This document shows, piece by piece, positions 1 to 8,097 of a DNA stretch of 64,000 nucleotides (positions within the stretch are counted from its first letter, which is position 1; each line of letters starts with the position of its first letter). This stretch comes from Chitinophagaceae bacterium (GTDB taxonomy: Bacteria > Bacteroidota > Bacteroidia > Chitinophagales > Chitinophagaceae). The stretch is from contig JACMLY010000094.1 of NCBI GenBank assembly GCA_014379345.1, positions 36,493-100,492 of the forward strand. The letters are read 5' to 3'. A program made the position numbers and the translations under genes. The notes under the pieces were generated by a model. The model searched no databases and was not told the DNA's origin. It saw nothing but the letters and a program-made list of their open reading frames with translations.

Positions 1-121
1 TCCATTGTTTTTTCAGCTCTTTTAATAACAAACCGATATCATCAAAGAGCTTTTCTCTGATAACCGCCTCGATCTCTCTTGATGAAACGATGTCGCCTGT
101 TATGATCCCATGGATAGTCAT
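1..121 (-). CDS. SatD-like protein, N-terminal fragment
   Basis: Forty codons of the N terminus are present; the gene runs off the left edge. The start ATG is at 121. The protein opens with MTIHGIITGDIVSSREIE, and the ITGDIVSSR stretch resembles the opening of SatD-family proteins, which are conserved in Bacteroidota and have no firmly assigned function. Too little is visible to confirm the family or to see any DNA-binding domain. It is divergent from the thiolase gene, with about 200 bases between the two starts. The family call is an inference from one short motif. Confidence 0.5.
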   Translation of the reverse strand, partial: MTIHGIITGDIVSSREIEAVIREKLFDDIGLLLKELKKQW

Positions 122-272
122 ACGTGGTTAAGGCTGCAGTCTAATTTTTTACAAATATAAGTCTCCAGCCTAATAACTCCCAAAAATAAGGGTAGAGCCT
201 TATAAACAGGCTATACCAGGCTACAGACTAAAGCGATGAAATGTGTAGACTAGCGGCCACACTAACAATTGT

Positions 273-280
273 TATCTTTG
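273..280 (+). promoter_or_regulatory. Putative -7 promoter element for thiolase
   Basis: TATCTTTG matches the Bacteroidota -7 consensus TAnnTTTG exactly and lies 45 bases before the chosen thiolase start at 325. No convincing -33 TTTG is visible. Because it lies downstream of an earlier in-frame ATG at 241, it argues against that longer start. Confidence 0.5.
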
Positions 281-324
281 AACGCTTCAATTTTAACCGA
301 TCCATAAAAAAACCATTTATAAAT

Positions 325-1515
325 ATGAATAGAAAGCAAGTGTACATAGTATCGGCCGTCCGTACACCTATAGGAAGTTTTGGTGGCGCTTTAAAAGAAT
401 TTTCAGCCACACAGTTAGGGGCTATCGCTATTAAGGCTGCCATGGAAAAAGCCGGCATCAAAGGCGAATTGGTCAATGATGTGTTGATGGGATGTGTACT
501 GCAGGCAAACCTGGGACAGGCACCAGCCCGACAGGCAGCAAAGCTCGCAGGCTTACCCGATCACGTGAATTGCACCACGATCAATAAGGTTTGCGCCAGT
601 GGAATGAAAGCCCTCGCGATAGCAGCACAAAGCATTGCGCTGGGAGATGCTGATATAATAGTAGCAGGAGGCATGGAAAGTATGAGCAACGTTCCTTACT
701 ACGTACCGCAGCTGCGTTGGGGAAATAAATATGGAAATACGACGATGGTTGATGGTTTGGCATATGATGGCTTAACGGATGTATATAAGAATTACGCAAT
801 GGGAAATGCGGCTGAACTCTGTGCAAGTGAATGCGGGATCAGCAGGGAAGCACAGGATGAATTTGCGGTGGAAAGTTATAAACGCAGCCAGTCTGCCGCA
901 AATAATGGAAAATTCATCAATGAAATAATACCGGTCACCATCCCCCAACGCAAAGGCGATCCGGTTGTATTTTCAAAAGATGAAGAACCCTTTTCTGTAA
1001 AGTTTGATAAGATCCCCGAATTGAAACCGGCCTTTCAAAAAGAAGGAACGGTAACTGCAGCCAATGCAAGTACAATGAATGATGGAGCCGCCGCATTAGT
1101 GCTAATGAGTAAAGAAAAAGCGGATGAACTGGGTTTGAAACCGATCGCGAAAATAATTGGCTACGCAGACGCAGAACAGGCTCCTGAATGGTTTACTACT
1201 TCTCCATCCCTGGCTGTTCCCAAAGCAGTTGAAAAAGCAGGATTGAAAATGGAAGACATTCATTTCTGGGAACTGAATGAAGCCTTTGCCGTGGTTGGAA
1301 TTGAAAACACAAAGCGAATGAAATTAGATCCTGCCAGGGTTAATGTGCATGGAGGCGCCGTATCATTGGGTCATCCGCTGGGTTGCAGCGGAGCCAGGAT
1401 CATTGTGACCCTTATCAATGTGTTGAAAGCAAATCAGGGAAAATATGGCGCGGCCGGTATTTGTAACGGTGGGGGTGGAGCGAGTGCCATGGTAATTGAA
1501 CTGGAAGCTCCTTAG
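325..1515 (+). CDS. Acetyl-CoA C-acetyltransferase (thiolase)
   Basis: A 396-residue thiolase, the usual length for the biosynthetic/degradative acetyl-CoA acetyltransferase family, which condenses two acetyl-CoA or cleaves acetoacetyl-CoA. The nucleophilic cysteine is Cys90 in NKVCASGMKA. The C-terminal active-site blocks GGAVSLGHPLGCSGAR and CNGGGGASAM are both intact, so the enzyme should be active. The open frame extends upstream to an ATG at 241, but the 28 extra residues are not thiolase-like and a promoter element lies inside them, so 325 is preferred. It stands alone on its strand, so whether it acts in beta-oxidation, ketone metabolism or synthesis cannot be told from context. Confidence 0.93.
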   Translation: MNRKQVYIVSAVRTPIGSFGGALKEFSATQLGAIAIKAAMEKAGIKGELVNDVLMGCVLQANLGQAPARQAAKLAGLPDHVNCTTINKVCASGMKALAIAAQSIALGDADIIVAGGMESMSNVPYYVPQLRWGNKYGNTTMVDGLAYDGLTDVYKNYAMGNAAELCASECGISREAQDEFAVESYKRSQSAANNGKFINEIIPVTIPQRKGDPVVFSKDEEPFSVKFDKIPELKPAFQKEGTVTAANASTMNDGAAALVLMSKEKADELGLKPIAKIIGYADAEQAPEWFTTSPSLAVPKAVEKAGLKMEDIHFWELNEAFAVVGIENTKRMKLDPARVNVHGGAVSLGHPLGCSGARIIVTLINVLKANQGKYGAAGICNGGGGASAMVIELEAP

Positions 1516-1584
1516 CTGAACCGCGACTAAATAATTTTCTTCGGAAAACAAAAGCCATTATAAACTTTAAATCAATAATTCCAT

Positions 1585-1632
1585 CGTGTCTTATTGTGTT
1601 GGTGGCAAACAAATTTGCCACTAAAGGACACG
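1585..1632. repeat. Intergenic inverted repeat (CGTGTC / GTGGCAAA)
   Basis: An outer pair CGTGTC/GACACG encloses a perfect inner stem GTGGCAAA-caaa-TTTGCCAC. It lies 70 bases after the thiolase stop. The words (TTCGTGTC, GTGGCAAA) recur in the inverted repeats at 24451, 25560 and 41416. It could act as a terminator for thiolase, although no T-run follows directly. Confidence 0.7.
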
Positions 1633-1733
1633 AATATACGAAGAAGGTAAAAGGCATTATAAGCAATACCTAAATCATTATAAGTCGATTGCTTTTTAGA
1701 ATGCAAATTCTATTCTCATAATCTTGTATAACT

Positions 1734-2255
1734 ATGGCTCGCGAGATAACTATACGCATGGCTACCGCACAAGATGCGGAGCTGATAGCAGATATCAGCC
1801 GGCAAACTTTTTATGAAGCTTTCGCCGCTCAAAATACTGCTGAGAACATGGAGCAGTTCATGAATACACAATTTGAAAAAGGAAGGCTGATGGCTGAATT
1901 AGGTGATCCGGAAAATATTTTTTTATTGGCTTATCAGGATGATGAACTGGCAGGCTATGTAAAATTACGTGATAGCGAAAATCCGCAACACCTCGAAAAT
2001 GCTGCTGCTATAGAAATAGTGCGGATCTACACTACCGCTTCTATGATCGGCAAAGGGATAGGCAAAGTACTTATGCAAGCCTGTATCGATATCGCAAAAA
2101 AAAGAGACAAGGCGATTGTGTGGCTGGGTGTATGGGAAAGAAATCAGCGGGCAATCGGATTTTACACTAAATGGGGCTTTGAAAAATTCAGCGAACATGA
2201 TTTTATCCTCGGTAATGATATACAAACAGATTGGCTGATGAAAAAACACATCTGA
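1734..2255 (+). CDS. GNAT family N-acetyltransferase
   Basis: A 173-residue single-domain acetyltransferase. The acetyl-CoA pyrophosphate-binding motif A is visible as IVRIYTTASMIGKGIGKVLM (the GKGIGK loop), followed by the motif B region WLGVWERNQRAIGFYTKWGF, in which the second Asn/Tyr region and the final GF are typical of the family. The N-terminal IRMATAQDAELIADISRQTF strand-helix is also standard. The substrate cannot be predicted; GNAT proteins acetylate small molecules, peptides or antibiotics. The gene is followed after 80 bases by the DoxX gene and may be the first gene of that short run. Confidence 0.88.
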   Translation: MAREITIRMATAQDAELIADISRQTFYEAFAAQNTAENMEQFMNTQFEKGRLMAELGDPENIFLLAYQDDELAGYVKLRDSENPQHLENAAAIEIVRIYTTASMIGKGIGKVLMQACIDIAKKRDKAIVWLGVWERNQRAIGFYTKWGFEKFSEHDFILGNDIQTDWLMKKHI

Positions 2256-2335
2256 TCACAATCTCCTCTTCTTTTGATAAGCGGTTCGGAAAAACGAAAA
2301 CAGCAGTTTAGCTTAGTCTCACCAAAACATGACTC

Positions 2336-2737
2336 ATGCCAATCACATTCTCCTGGTTTAAACAGCATAAGGATTGGGGAATTTTTTTACTACGATTGTT
2401 TATCGGATTACGATTAATATATGGTGTGCAGGATAACGTGCTGCATTGGGAACATATGCTCCGATTCCGCGATTTTCTTAAAACATTTCATTTCCCTTTT
2501 CCACTGATCTGTGCTATAGCCTCCGTTTATCTGCAACTTATCGCAGGGATCATGATCGTGTTAGGATGGCGCATCCGGTATGCTTCGTTACTGATGATCA
2601 TCAATTTCCTGGTAGCGTTGATCATGGTGCATCGTAATGATTCCATAGAATCGATGACTGCGCCGCTGTCGATCCTATTTTCAGCTGTCTTATTTCTTTT
2701 CCACGGCGCAGGGCTTATTTCAATCGACAAAAAATAA
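2336..2737 (+). CDS. DoxX family membrane protein
   Basis: A 133-residue integral membrane protein with about four hydrophobic helices. The first contains the WGIFLLRLFIGLRLIYGV pattern typical of DoxX/DUF417-type proteins, and a second region (LICAIASVYLQLIAGIMIVLG) matches the conserved quinone-related helix pair of the family. DoxX proteins are small inner-membrane proteins linked in some organisms to redox or thiosulfate metabolism, but the exact role here is unknown. The lipoprotein gene starts only 5 bases after its stop, so the two are almost certainly cotranscribed. Confidence 0.75.
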   Translation: MPITFSWFKQHKDWGIFLLRLFIGLRLIYGVQDNVLHWEHMLRFRDFLKTFHFPFPLICAIASVYLQLIAGIMIVLGWRIRYASLLMIINFLVALIMVHRNDSIESMTAPLSILFSAVLFLFHGAGLISIDKK

Positions 2738-2742
2738 TATCT

Positions 2743-3204
2743 ATGAAACCACTGATGGCGTATTTATTTATTCTATCATCAGTTTGTTGTTCCAAAGAAC
2801 CCGATCTTGAAAAGGAGAGAGCTTCGATCATTGCACTACTGGATATGGAACGAAAAGCACATTTCGAAAAAAATGTTTCTTTATTTATGTCGGAGTTTTC
2901 TGACAGCATGGTATCCGTAAACAAAGGAGCAGTTGTATTAATGGAAAAAGAGAAAATGCGGAAGCGGATACAGGAATATTTTGATGGGGTTGAGTTTTTA
3001 AAATGGGATGATATGGTAGCTCCAAAGATCAGCTTTTCGGAGGATGCACGCCTGGCTTATGCGGTTGTAGAAAAGCAGGTAATATTGTCGATCAGGGATC
3101 GTTCATCGGCCTTACAGGATACAACAGATTTTGCATGGGTTGCCATCTATCGAAAAATTGGATGTGAATGGAAGCTTGAATGCAATGTATCCACTAATAA
3201 ATAG
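2743..3204 (+). CDS. Lipoprotein with NTF2/SnoaL-like domain (DUF4440 type)
   Basis: A 153-residue protein. The N terminus MKPLMAYLFILSSVCCSK is a short lipoprotein signal with a lipobox ending at Cys15 or Cys16, so it should be anchored in the periplasm or outer membrane. The rest, from EKERASIIALLDMERKAHF through DFAWVAIYRKIGCEWKLE, has the helix plus curved-sheet layout of NTF2-like (SnoaL/DUF4440) domains, and ends in the usual strand WVAIYRK. These domains often bind small ligands and lack a common activity. It follows the DoxX gene by 5 bases. A GC-rich terminator hairpin lies 36 bases beyond the stop. Confidence 0.7.
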   Translation: MKPLMAYLFILSSVCCSKEPDLEKERASIIALLDMERKAHFEKNVSLFMSEFSDSMVSVNKGAVVLMEKEKMRKRIQEYFDGVEFLKWDDMVAPKISFSEDARLAYAVVEKQVILSIRDRSSALQDTTDFAWVAIYRKIGCEWKLECNVSTNK

Positions 3205-3239
3205 AAAGTTTTATCCTTGGGAATTACATACCGACAAAA

Positions 3240-3262
3240 GCCGGGGCTTAACCCGGCCTTTA
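3240..3262. terminator. Putative terminator after the DoxX-lipoprotein pair
   Basis: Perfect stem GCCGGG-gcttaa-CCCGGC followed by CTTTAT. It lies 36 bases after the lipoprotein stop. The A-rich side upstream (acaaaa) lets it also act for the opposite strand, where the transposase-like gene ends or begins nearby. Confidence 0.65.
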
Positions 3263-3416
3263 TAAATCCATTAAACCATGTCATAAAACCTGGGCAAATA
3301 CACGAAATTGATCTCTCCAATCAAAGCGGTTTTCGTTTCTATTTGCCGATATAGGTTGTAACACTTACAGCTTGAATTGCATTTTTTGAAAAAAAATAAT
3401 GTATCACGTATATATG

Positions 3417-4124
3417 CTATGAAAAAACCGATTCCTGCTTCAGGTAATGAAGAGGCCGTTTTTGGATCAGCGAATGAATGATGGCGAACAGATCCGCATT
3501 CCGGTTATTGTACCGGAATTCTGATTCCTTGATATGCAGATAAGTAGTGTTGCTGTTCAATCCACGGAACTTTACAATGCGGGATTTCATTATTCCCCAA
3601 AAAAGGTCAATCTCATCAATTTTCGATTTTCCCCTGGTAGAATACAAACCGGTATTGACCCGTAAAAGTTTGGCTCTGCTCAAATCGGCGATTGCCTCGA
3701 AAATATGCAGATTGTTTTGAACGAGGATATCGTTCTCAACACTGATCTTTCCGCGCACCCAATTATTTAACCAGATACTATCCGGGGTTAAAATGTTCCT
3801 TGTATAGATACACTGCTCAGACTTGAAAATTCCATAAAAATGATTTTCACTGGTTTGATTCACATCGTGTGCGTTTGTTACGACCGGGTTATTGGAAATA
3901 AATGGGATTAATTGGTTGTTGTTGCAACAGGGATTATGTTCTTCACAATATTGCGATATCTGTGTCCGGATCAGTTTCAGGTAGGCATTCACGGTTATAC
4001 GGCTGATGCCGGATATATTCGCAATCTGCGTAGCTGTCAGATCCTCGCAAAAAAGATTCAATAACTCTCTCACCTTTCTTTCCGGAATACGTGCGTTCTT
4101 TAAATACCTGTTTTTCATGCCCAA
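3417..4124 (-). CDS. IS1595-like transposase-derived protein, catalytic residues lost
   Basis: A 235-residue protein. Residues about 14-55 form a helix-turn-helix (LTATQIANISGISRITVNAYLKLIR) like the N terminus of IS1595/ISXO2 transposases. The C terminus (about 170-228) has their end block: IDLFWGIMKSRIVKFRGL, TYLHIKESEFRYNNR and LIQKRPL. The DDE core is degraded: no VDESYFGG-type motif precedes the FYGIF strand, and the second aspartate position (VYTDEW in typical members) reads ILVQNNL. No flanking terminal inverted repeats or target duplications are visible. It may be a decayed element or a domesticated DNA-binding protein. The intact frame, despite lost catalysis, favours domestication, but that is inference. 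Confidence 0.6.
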   Translation of the reverse strand: MGMKNRYLKNARIPERKVRELLNLFCEDLTATQIANISGISRITVNAYLKLIRTQISQYCEEHNPCCNNNQLIPFISNNPVVTNAHDVNQTSENHFYGIFKSEQCIYTRNILTPDSIWLNNWVRGKISVENDILVQNNLHIFEAIADLSRAKLLRVNTGLYSTRGKSKIDEIDLFWGIMKSRIVKFRGLNSNTTYLHIKESEFRYNNRNADLFAIIHSLIQKRPLHYLKQESVFS

Positions 4125-4341
4125 GTTTTTTTCACTGGCTGTGACAACCGGTTGTATATGTTACTCAATGTGAAATTCTAAAATGGGAGAGCAGGTGTGA
4201 ATAGGAAATGCTGCATGTAAAAAGCAGGCATTATACAGACGGAGATTTTGTATCTATCAACGGAAAAAAAACAGGCATATATTGTTTTGAAGAACAGGAA
4301 TGCCACATTGGTAGGATGGAAACGGTTGTTGATATATTAGT

Positions 4342-5058
4342 CTACCCGGAACCGTGTTCAAGTATTGATTGCACCAGTTCCTTATAACTTCTTCCTACAG
4401 GAACCTGCTTGCCGTTAATTTCAATATCTGTGGTCGTAAATGCTTCGATCTTATCTTTTGCAACAATGAAAGAACGGTGAACCCTGATAAATTCGGCCTT
4501 ACTTAGCAGCTGCTCAATTTCGCCCAACTGGAACTTGGTCAAAATACTCCTGCTCTTTGTGTAAATGCGGATGTATTCTTTGAGACTCTCGATATACAAT
4601 ATCTCATCAAGATATATTTTGACTTTTTTCTTACTGACATTAAAAAATAAAAACCGCCGTTCTTCACGGCCGATATTTGCCGTTTGGGCTGTTTCAGGTA
4701 TAAGATCGGGCTTCAGTTTATTAACAGCTGCAAGAAAGCGGCTGAATTCAACAGGCTTTAGGAGATAATCAACCACATTATATTCATAACCCTGCAAAGC
4801 ATACTCATGATAAGCAGATGTAATGATGATTTGTGGAGCGTGTTTGAGCGTTTTAATAAAATCAAGCCCCTTTAATTTAGGAAGATGAATATCAAGAAAT
4901 ATAAGATCGACCTTTTCCCGCTGAAGCATTTCCAACGCGTAAATGGCATCGTTGCAAATTCCTTTCAGGCTCAGGAAAGAAACCTGTTTAATATAGTCCT
5001 GCAGTACTTCTGCTGCCAGGGGCTCATCCTCTACTACTATACAATTATAATGCTGCAT
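4342..5058 (-). CDS. LytTR-family response regulator
   Basis: A 238-residue response regulator. The receiver domain covers residues 1-120 with acidic pocket E10-D11, phosphoacceptor Asp56 (LIFLDIHLP) and the conserved Lys101 (YLLKPVEF). The C-terminal LytTR DNA-binding domain (about 138-235) shows the typical ILYIESLKEYIRIYT and FIRVHRSFIV blocks. It is the partner of the upstream histidine kinase, whose 3' end it overlaps by 14 bases, which implies translational coupling. LytTR regulators in this phylum control diverse targets; none is obvious here. The divergent PD40 protein gene is one candidate. Confidence 0.92.
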   Translation of the reverse strand: MQHYNCIVVEDEPLAAEVLQDYIKQVSFLSLKGICNDAIYALEMLQREKVDLIFLDIHLPKLKGLDFIKTLKHAPQIIITSAYHEYALQGYEYNVVDYLLKPVEFSRFLAAVNKLKPDLIPETAQTANIGREERRFLFFNVSKKKVKIYLDEILYIESLKEYIRIYTKSRSILTKFQLGEIEQLLSKAEFIRVHRSFIVAKDKIEAFTTTDIEINGKQVPVGRSYKELVQSILEHGSG

Positions 5059-6109
5059 TCTTCTGGAGATTAAGTGTTAGGCTTACTTTGAATGTGTTTG
5101 CCAGGTTTTGAACCTGCAGATCATACTCTTTATACATAAGCTGGAGCTGCCGCCGCACATTGCTTAACCCAATATTTTCTTTTACCTCATTCGATTCATT
5201 ATCGTCTTTAGAATTCTCTATGTTGAATTGGAGAATGCCGTTTTTTAACTGCAGGTCAATACTAATAAAAGATTCAAAACGCGTTTCAGCCGCGCCATGC
5301 TTGAAAGCATTCTCGATAAAGGGCAGCAATATCATGGGTGCAATCTCCTGCGACGAATCATCAATATGCTTATCGAACCGAATTCTTAATCTTTCGTTAT
5401 AACGTATCTTTTCCAATTCAAGGTAACTCTCAATTATATGAATTTCTTCAAGAAGGGAAATACGGCTTTTTCTTGCCTCATATAACATGAAGCGTAATAG
5501 TTTAGACAATTTCATCACGGTGTCTGCCGTATCGTCCGATTTTTTCCGGGCCAATGCATAGATATTATTCAGTGTGTTAAATAAAAAATGGGGGTTTGTT
5601 TGCGTTTTAAGAAATTTCAACTCTGCTTCCAATTTTTCCCTGATCAGGTTTTTTTCGCGTTCCTTTCCAAGAAGATGCATGCGTAGTAATTTCATGGCAA
5701 CTGCTCCCCCGGCAACAAAACCAATATCAAGAATAGCAGAAAAAATCCTCCGGCCATCGAATAACCTTGTAGCACCGTTCTCCTCATGATACACGTAGGG
5801 GTTCACGTAAAAAATGGCTGCCAATCTATGAAGCATTATCGTTATCAGGAACATGGCGGTGACCTCAGCAAGCAAAAGACCTATCTTCTTGTTTCTATTG
5901 ATTCCCCTGTCTATTGCAAAAAAAATAATGAAATACACAAAGATCAATTTCACGGGGAGTAGTCCACAGTTTGCGTGCAGCGCTTTGAGAAAACGTTCCA
6001 TCTCCGAAAGACGGGGAAAAGAATCCCTTATCCAGAAATATTCGAGCAGCGTATCCTCCAGCATATACACTACCCAGAAGGCAACATGCAACAACCATCT
6101 TTTTTTCAT
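5045..6109 (-). CDS. LytS-type sensor histidine kinase
   Basis: A 354-residue membrane kinase. Four hydrophobic segments fall in residues 1-145. They are followed by a short coiled coil and a His_kinase domain with His174 in QTNPHFLFNTLNNIYAL, the signature of the LytS/YehU class. The ATP-binding region has the N-box ILLPFIENAFKHGA and a glycine-rich NIGLSNVRRQL. There is no recognisable extracellular sensor domain, so the signal is probably sensed within the membrane. It is transcribed with and overlaps the LytTR regulator. It is divergent from the PD40 protein gene, with about 200 bases between the starts. Confidence 0.92.
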   Translation of the reverse strand: MKKRWLLHVAFWVVYMLEDTLLEYFWIRDSFPRLSEMERFLKALHANCGLLPVKLIFVYFIIFFAIDRGINRNKKIGLLLAEVTAMFLITIMLHRLAAIFYVNPYVYHEENGATRLFDGRRIFSAILDIGFVAGGAVAMKLLRMHLLGKEREKNLIREKLEAELKFLKTQTNPHFLFNTLNNIYALARKKSDDTADTVMKLSKLLRFMLYEARKSRISLLEEIHIIESYLELEKIRYNERLRIRFDKHIDDSSQEIAPMILLPFIENAFKHGAAETRFESFISIDLQLKNGILQFNIENSKDDNESNEVKENIGLSNVRRQLQLMYKEYDLQVQNLANTFKVSLTLNLQKNAAL

Positions 6110-6311
6110 CAGTTGTAAAAATGTAAAAAAGCATTCTCAACTTACACAAAAGTGTACAAACGGAATGTATTTGTATATGAACGACAGGTTGCGGTTCATT
6201 ATCACATTCGTTACCCGGGATCGGTAGTTGATGTTTGTTTGTTACAGGTTTATTGAATTTTTTTGCGATACTGCAAAAGAGAATATACATTCAGCTCATA
6301 ATTTACCCGAT

Positions 6312-7280
6312 ATGAAAAAAAACCTGACAATCGTTTTTTTTTCAGTGATCATCTGTTTTCAATGCCTTTCCCAGAAATCGCTGAAGAATCCGGCAGTGCC
6401 GGCAACTCCTGTTTTGTTTACCGGAGTTCCTATAAATTCTGCGATGAACGAAAGAGACCTGGCGATTTCTCCCGATGGAACAGAATTGTTTTATACGATC
6501 GTCGTTCAGGCGACGCAGTTTCACACGATCCTTCACTGTAAAAAAGATAAAGCCGGTAAATGGTCGTCACCGGAGGTAGCTTCTTTTTCGGGCAGGTTTA
6601 GCGATATGGAGCCGGCTTTTACAGAAGATGGGCAAAAGCTTTTTTTCTCATCCAACAGGCCAGGCGACTCTTCTGAAGCGAAAAACTATGATATCTGGTT
6701 TGTTGAAAAGCTTCGGGGAGAGTGGATCAATCCCAAAAATGTCGGTGCGCCCGTGAACACTGCAGCCGATGAATTCTTCCCTTCAGTGGCCTCCAATGGT
6801 AATCTTTATTTCACAGCTGCCTATCAAAAAGGTGTGGGCAAGGAAGATATTTATGTGGCCACCTGGAAAAATGGTAAATACACCGAATCAGTTGCACTTG
6901 ATACCGGAGTAAATAGTGCTTTATACGAATTCAACGCTTATGTTTCGCCCGATGAACGCTTTATCTTATTCACTTCGTTTGGAAGAAAGGACGATAGAGG
7001 CAGAGGAGACCTTTATCTGAGCAGGAAGGATGATAATGGAACCTGGCTGCCTGCAAAAAACCTGCAAATCATCAACTCGGATAAATTGGATTATTGCCCA
7101 TTTGTCAGCTTTGACAAAAAGACTTTGTTTTTTACCAGCGAACGCCATGGCATACCCGAATCCTTTATCAACAAACGGACGACCTACGACGAATTAAAAC
7201 GCCTTGCTAACCTGGTTCAAAATGGAACAGGCAATATTTACGAGCTAAGTTGGGATGCGGTTGTACAAAGCATTCACTGA
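6312..7280 (+). CDS. Secreted PD40 (WD40-like) beta-propeller protein
   Basis: A 322-residue protein with a signal peptide (MKKNLTIVFFSVIICFQCLSQ). After it come repeated blocks of the PD40/TolB-like propeller type: DLAISPDGTELFYT, EPAFTEDGQKLFFSSNRPGD, EFFPSVASNGNLYFT, NAYVSPDERFILFTS and CPFVSFDKKTLFFTSER. Such proteins in Bacteroidota are exported and usually bind carbohydrate or peptidoglycan-associated partners; no catalytic residues can be named. The start at 6312 is chosen because the signal peptide begins there; an upstream in-frame ATG at 6228 would add a non-signal leader. The next gene starts 21 bases after the stop. Confidence 0.82.
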   Translation: MKKNLTIVFFSVIICFQCLSQKSLKNPAVPATPVLFTGVPINSAMNERDLAISPDGTELFYTIVVQATQFHTILHCKKDKAGKWSSPEVASFSGRFSDMEPAFTEDGQKLFFSSNRPGDSSEAKNYDIWFVEKLRGEWINPKNVGAPVNTAADEFFPSVASNGNLYFTAAYQKGVGKEDIYVATWKNGKYTESVALDTGVNSALYEFNAYVSPDERFILFTSFGRKDDRGRGDLYLSRKDDNGTWLPAKNLQIINSDKLDYCPFVSFDKKTLFFTSERHGIPESFINKRTTYDELKRLANLVQNGTGNIYELSWDAVVQSIH

Positions 7281-7301
7281 TAATATGTAAAATATTCACT
7301 G

Positions 7302-7802
7302 ATGTCTGATTATAATTGGGCGAAATTTCTACTCAGAATTTCCGTGGATGCATCGGTTGAAACGATCTATCATGCAGTGGCAACCCAGCGGGGTATTGAA
7401 TCGTGGTTCCTTCGAAGTGCTGAATACTTCAGCGTTGATCATACGCTGCGGACAGACAATGAGTTTATACAAAGAGGCGATCATTATACATGGATGTGGC
7501 ATGGGTATGATGATGAGACTGTAGAACATAACGATATCCTGGAAGCAAACGGCGAAGACATGATCAGCTTTGTATTCGCCGGCAATTGTATTGTTACCAT
7601 AACAGTCGGCATGCTCGATACTGAAACGATTGTTCAGTTAGTGCAGGAAAATATTCCAACCGGGGAAGAAAGCAGAGTAAGTATTCATATTGGTTGTATG
7701 GAAGGCTGGACATTCTATCTCGCCAACCTGAAATCAGTGTTGGAAGGTGGAATTGACCTCCGAAACAGAAATCTGAATATTGGAAAAGTGATCAACTCCT
7801 GA
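7302..7802 (+). CDS. SRPBCC/AHSA1-type START-like domain protein
   Basis: A 166-residue single-domain protein. The opening (FLLRISVDASVETIYHAVATQRGIESWFL) and the closing helix (GCMEGWTFYLANLKSVLEGGIDLR) are those of the bacterial AHSA1/SRPBCC ligand-binding fold, common and abundant in Chitinophagaceae. Members bind hydrophobic ligands or act as polyketide-cyclase-like proteins; no specific ligand can be assigned. It lies 21 bases after the PD40 gene, so the two may be cotranscribed. Two inverted repeats follow it. Confidence 0.85.
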   Translation: MSDYNWAKFLLRISVDASVETIYHAVATQRGIESWFLRSAEYFSVDHTLRTDNEFIQRGDHYTWMWHGYDDETVEHNDILEANGEDMISFVFAGNCIVTITVGMLDTETIVQLVQENIPTGEESRVSIHIGCMEGWTFYLANLKSVLEGGIDLRNRNLNIGKVINS

Positions 7803-7821
7803 TGTTTTGAAATTCTGCATA

Positions 7822-7950
7822 CCCCTCCGTGTATCTGTGCCTCACCTCCGGCGCCTCCGTGGTTAAATTGGTCTTACCACTAAGAAGTCGCCGAATGCGA
7901 AGAGATTAAACCACAGGTAAAGGAGGGGAGGCACAAAGGTGCTGGAGGGG
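7822..7950. repeat. Long imperfect inverted repeat made of repeated words
   Basis: The left arm reads as successive CTCCGTG, CTGTGCCTC, CCTCCGTGGTTAAA words; the right arm carries their complements (TTAAACCACAG, GGAGGGGAGGCACA, GGAGG). Arms are about 45 bases and imperfect. It lies between the AHSA1-type gene and the pdhB promoter and, with the next repeat, fills this 295-base gap. Confidence 0.65.
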
Positions 7951-7985
7951 ATGATATATATTCAGATTTTTAAAACAAGGGATCA

Positions 7986-8019
7986 GAAGACAGAATTCTG
8001 TATCCTGAATTCTGTCTTC
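7986..8019. repeat. Perfect 13-bp inverted repeat upstream of pdhB
   Basis: GAAGACAGAATTC, an 8-base loop, then GAATTCTGTCTTC. The arms match perfectly and are built from the word CAGAATTCTG. It ends 24 bases before the pdhB -33 element, so it may insulate pdhB from transcription coming from the left. Confidence 0.75.
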
Positions 8020-8042
8020 CTCATTCTCTAATTACTATTCAA

Positions 8043-8074
8043 TTTGTTAATCTCCCCTGCATCTAATATTTTTG
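8043..8074 (+). promoter_or_regulatory. Bacteroidota-type promoter of pdhB
   Basis: TTTG at 8043-8046, a 20-base spacer, then TATTTTTG at 8067-8074, a full match to the TTTG-N19..22-TAnnTTTG consensus. The pdhB ATG follows 24 bases later at 8098, which supports that start over the TTG at 8044. Confidence 0.75.
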
Positions 8075-8097
8075 CCACCCTAAATCCACCAATAAAA

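Noticed and set aside
241..324. N-terminal extension of the thiolase frame
   Set aside because: Not thiolase-like and overlaps a consensus promoter; the start at 325 fits the family.
3300..4341. Complete insertion sequence around the IS1595-like gene
   Set aside because: I could not find terminal inverted repeats or a target-site duplication on either side.
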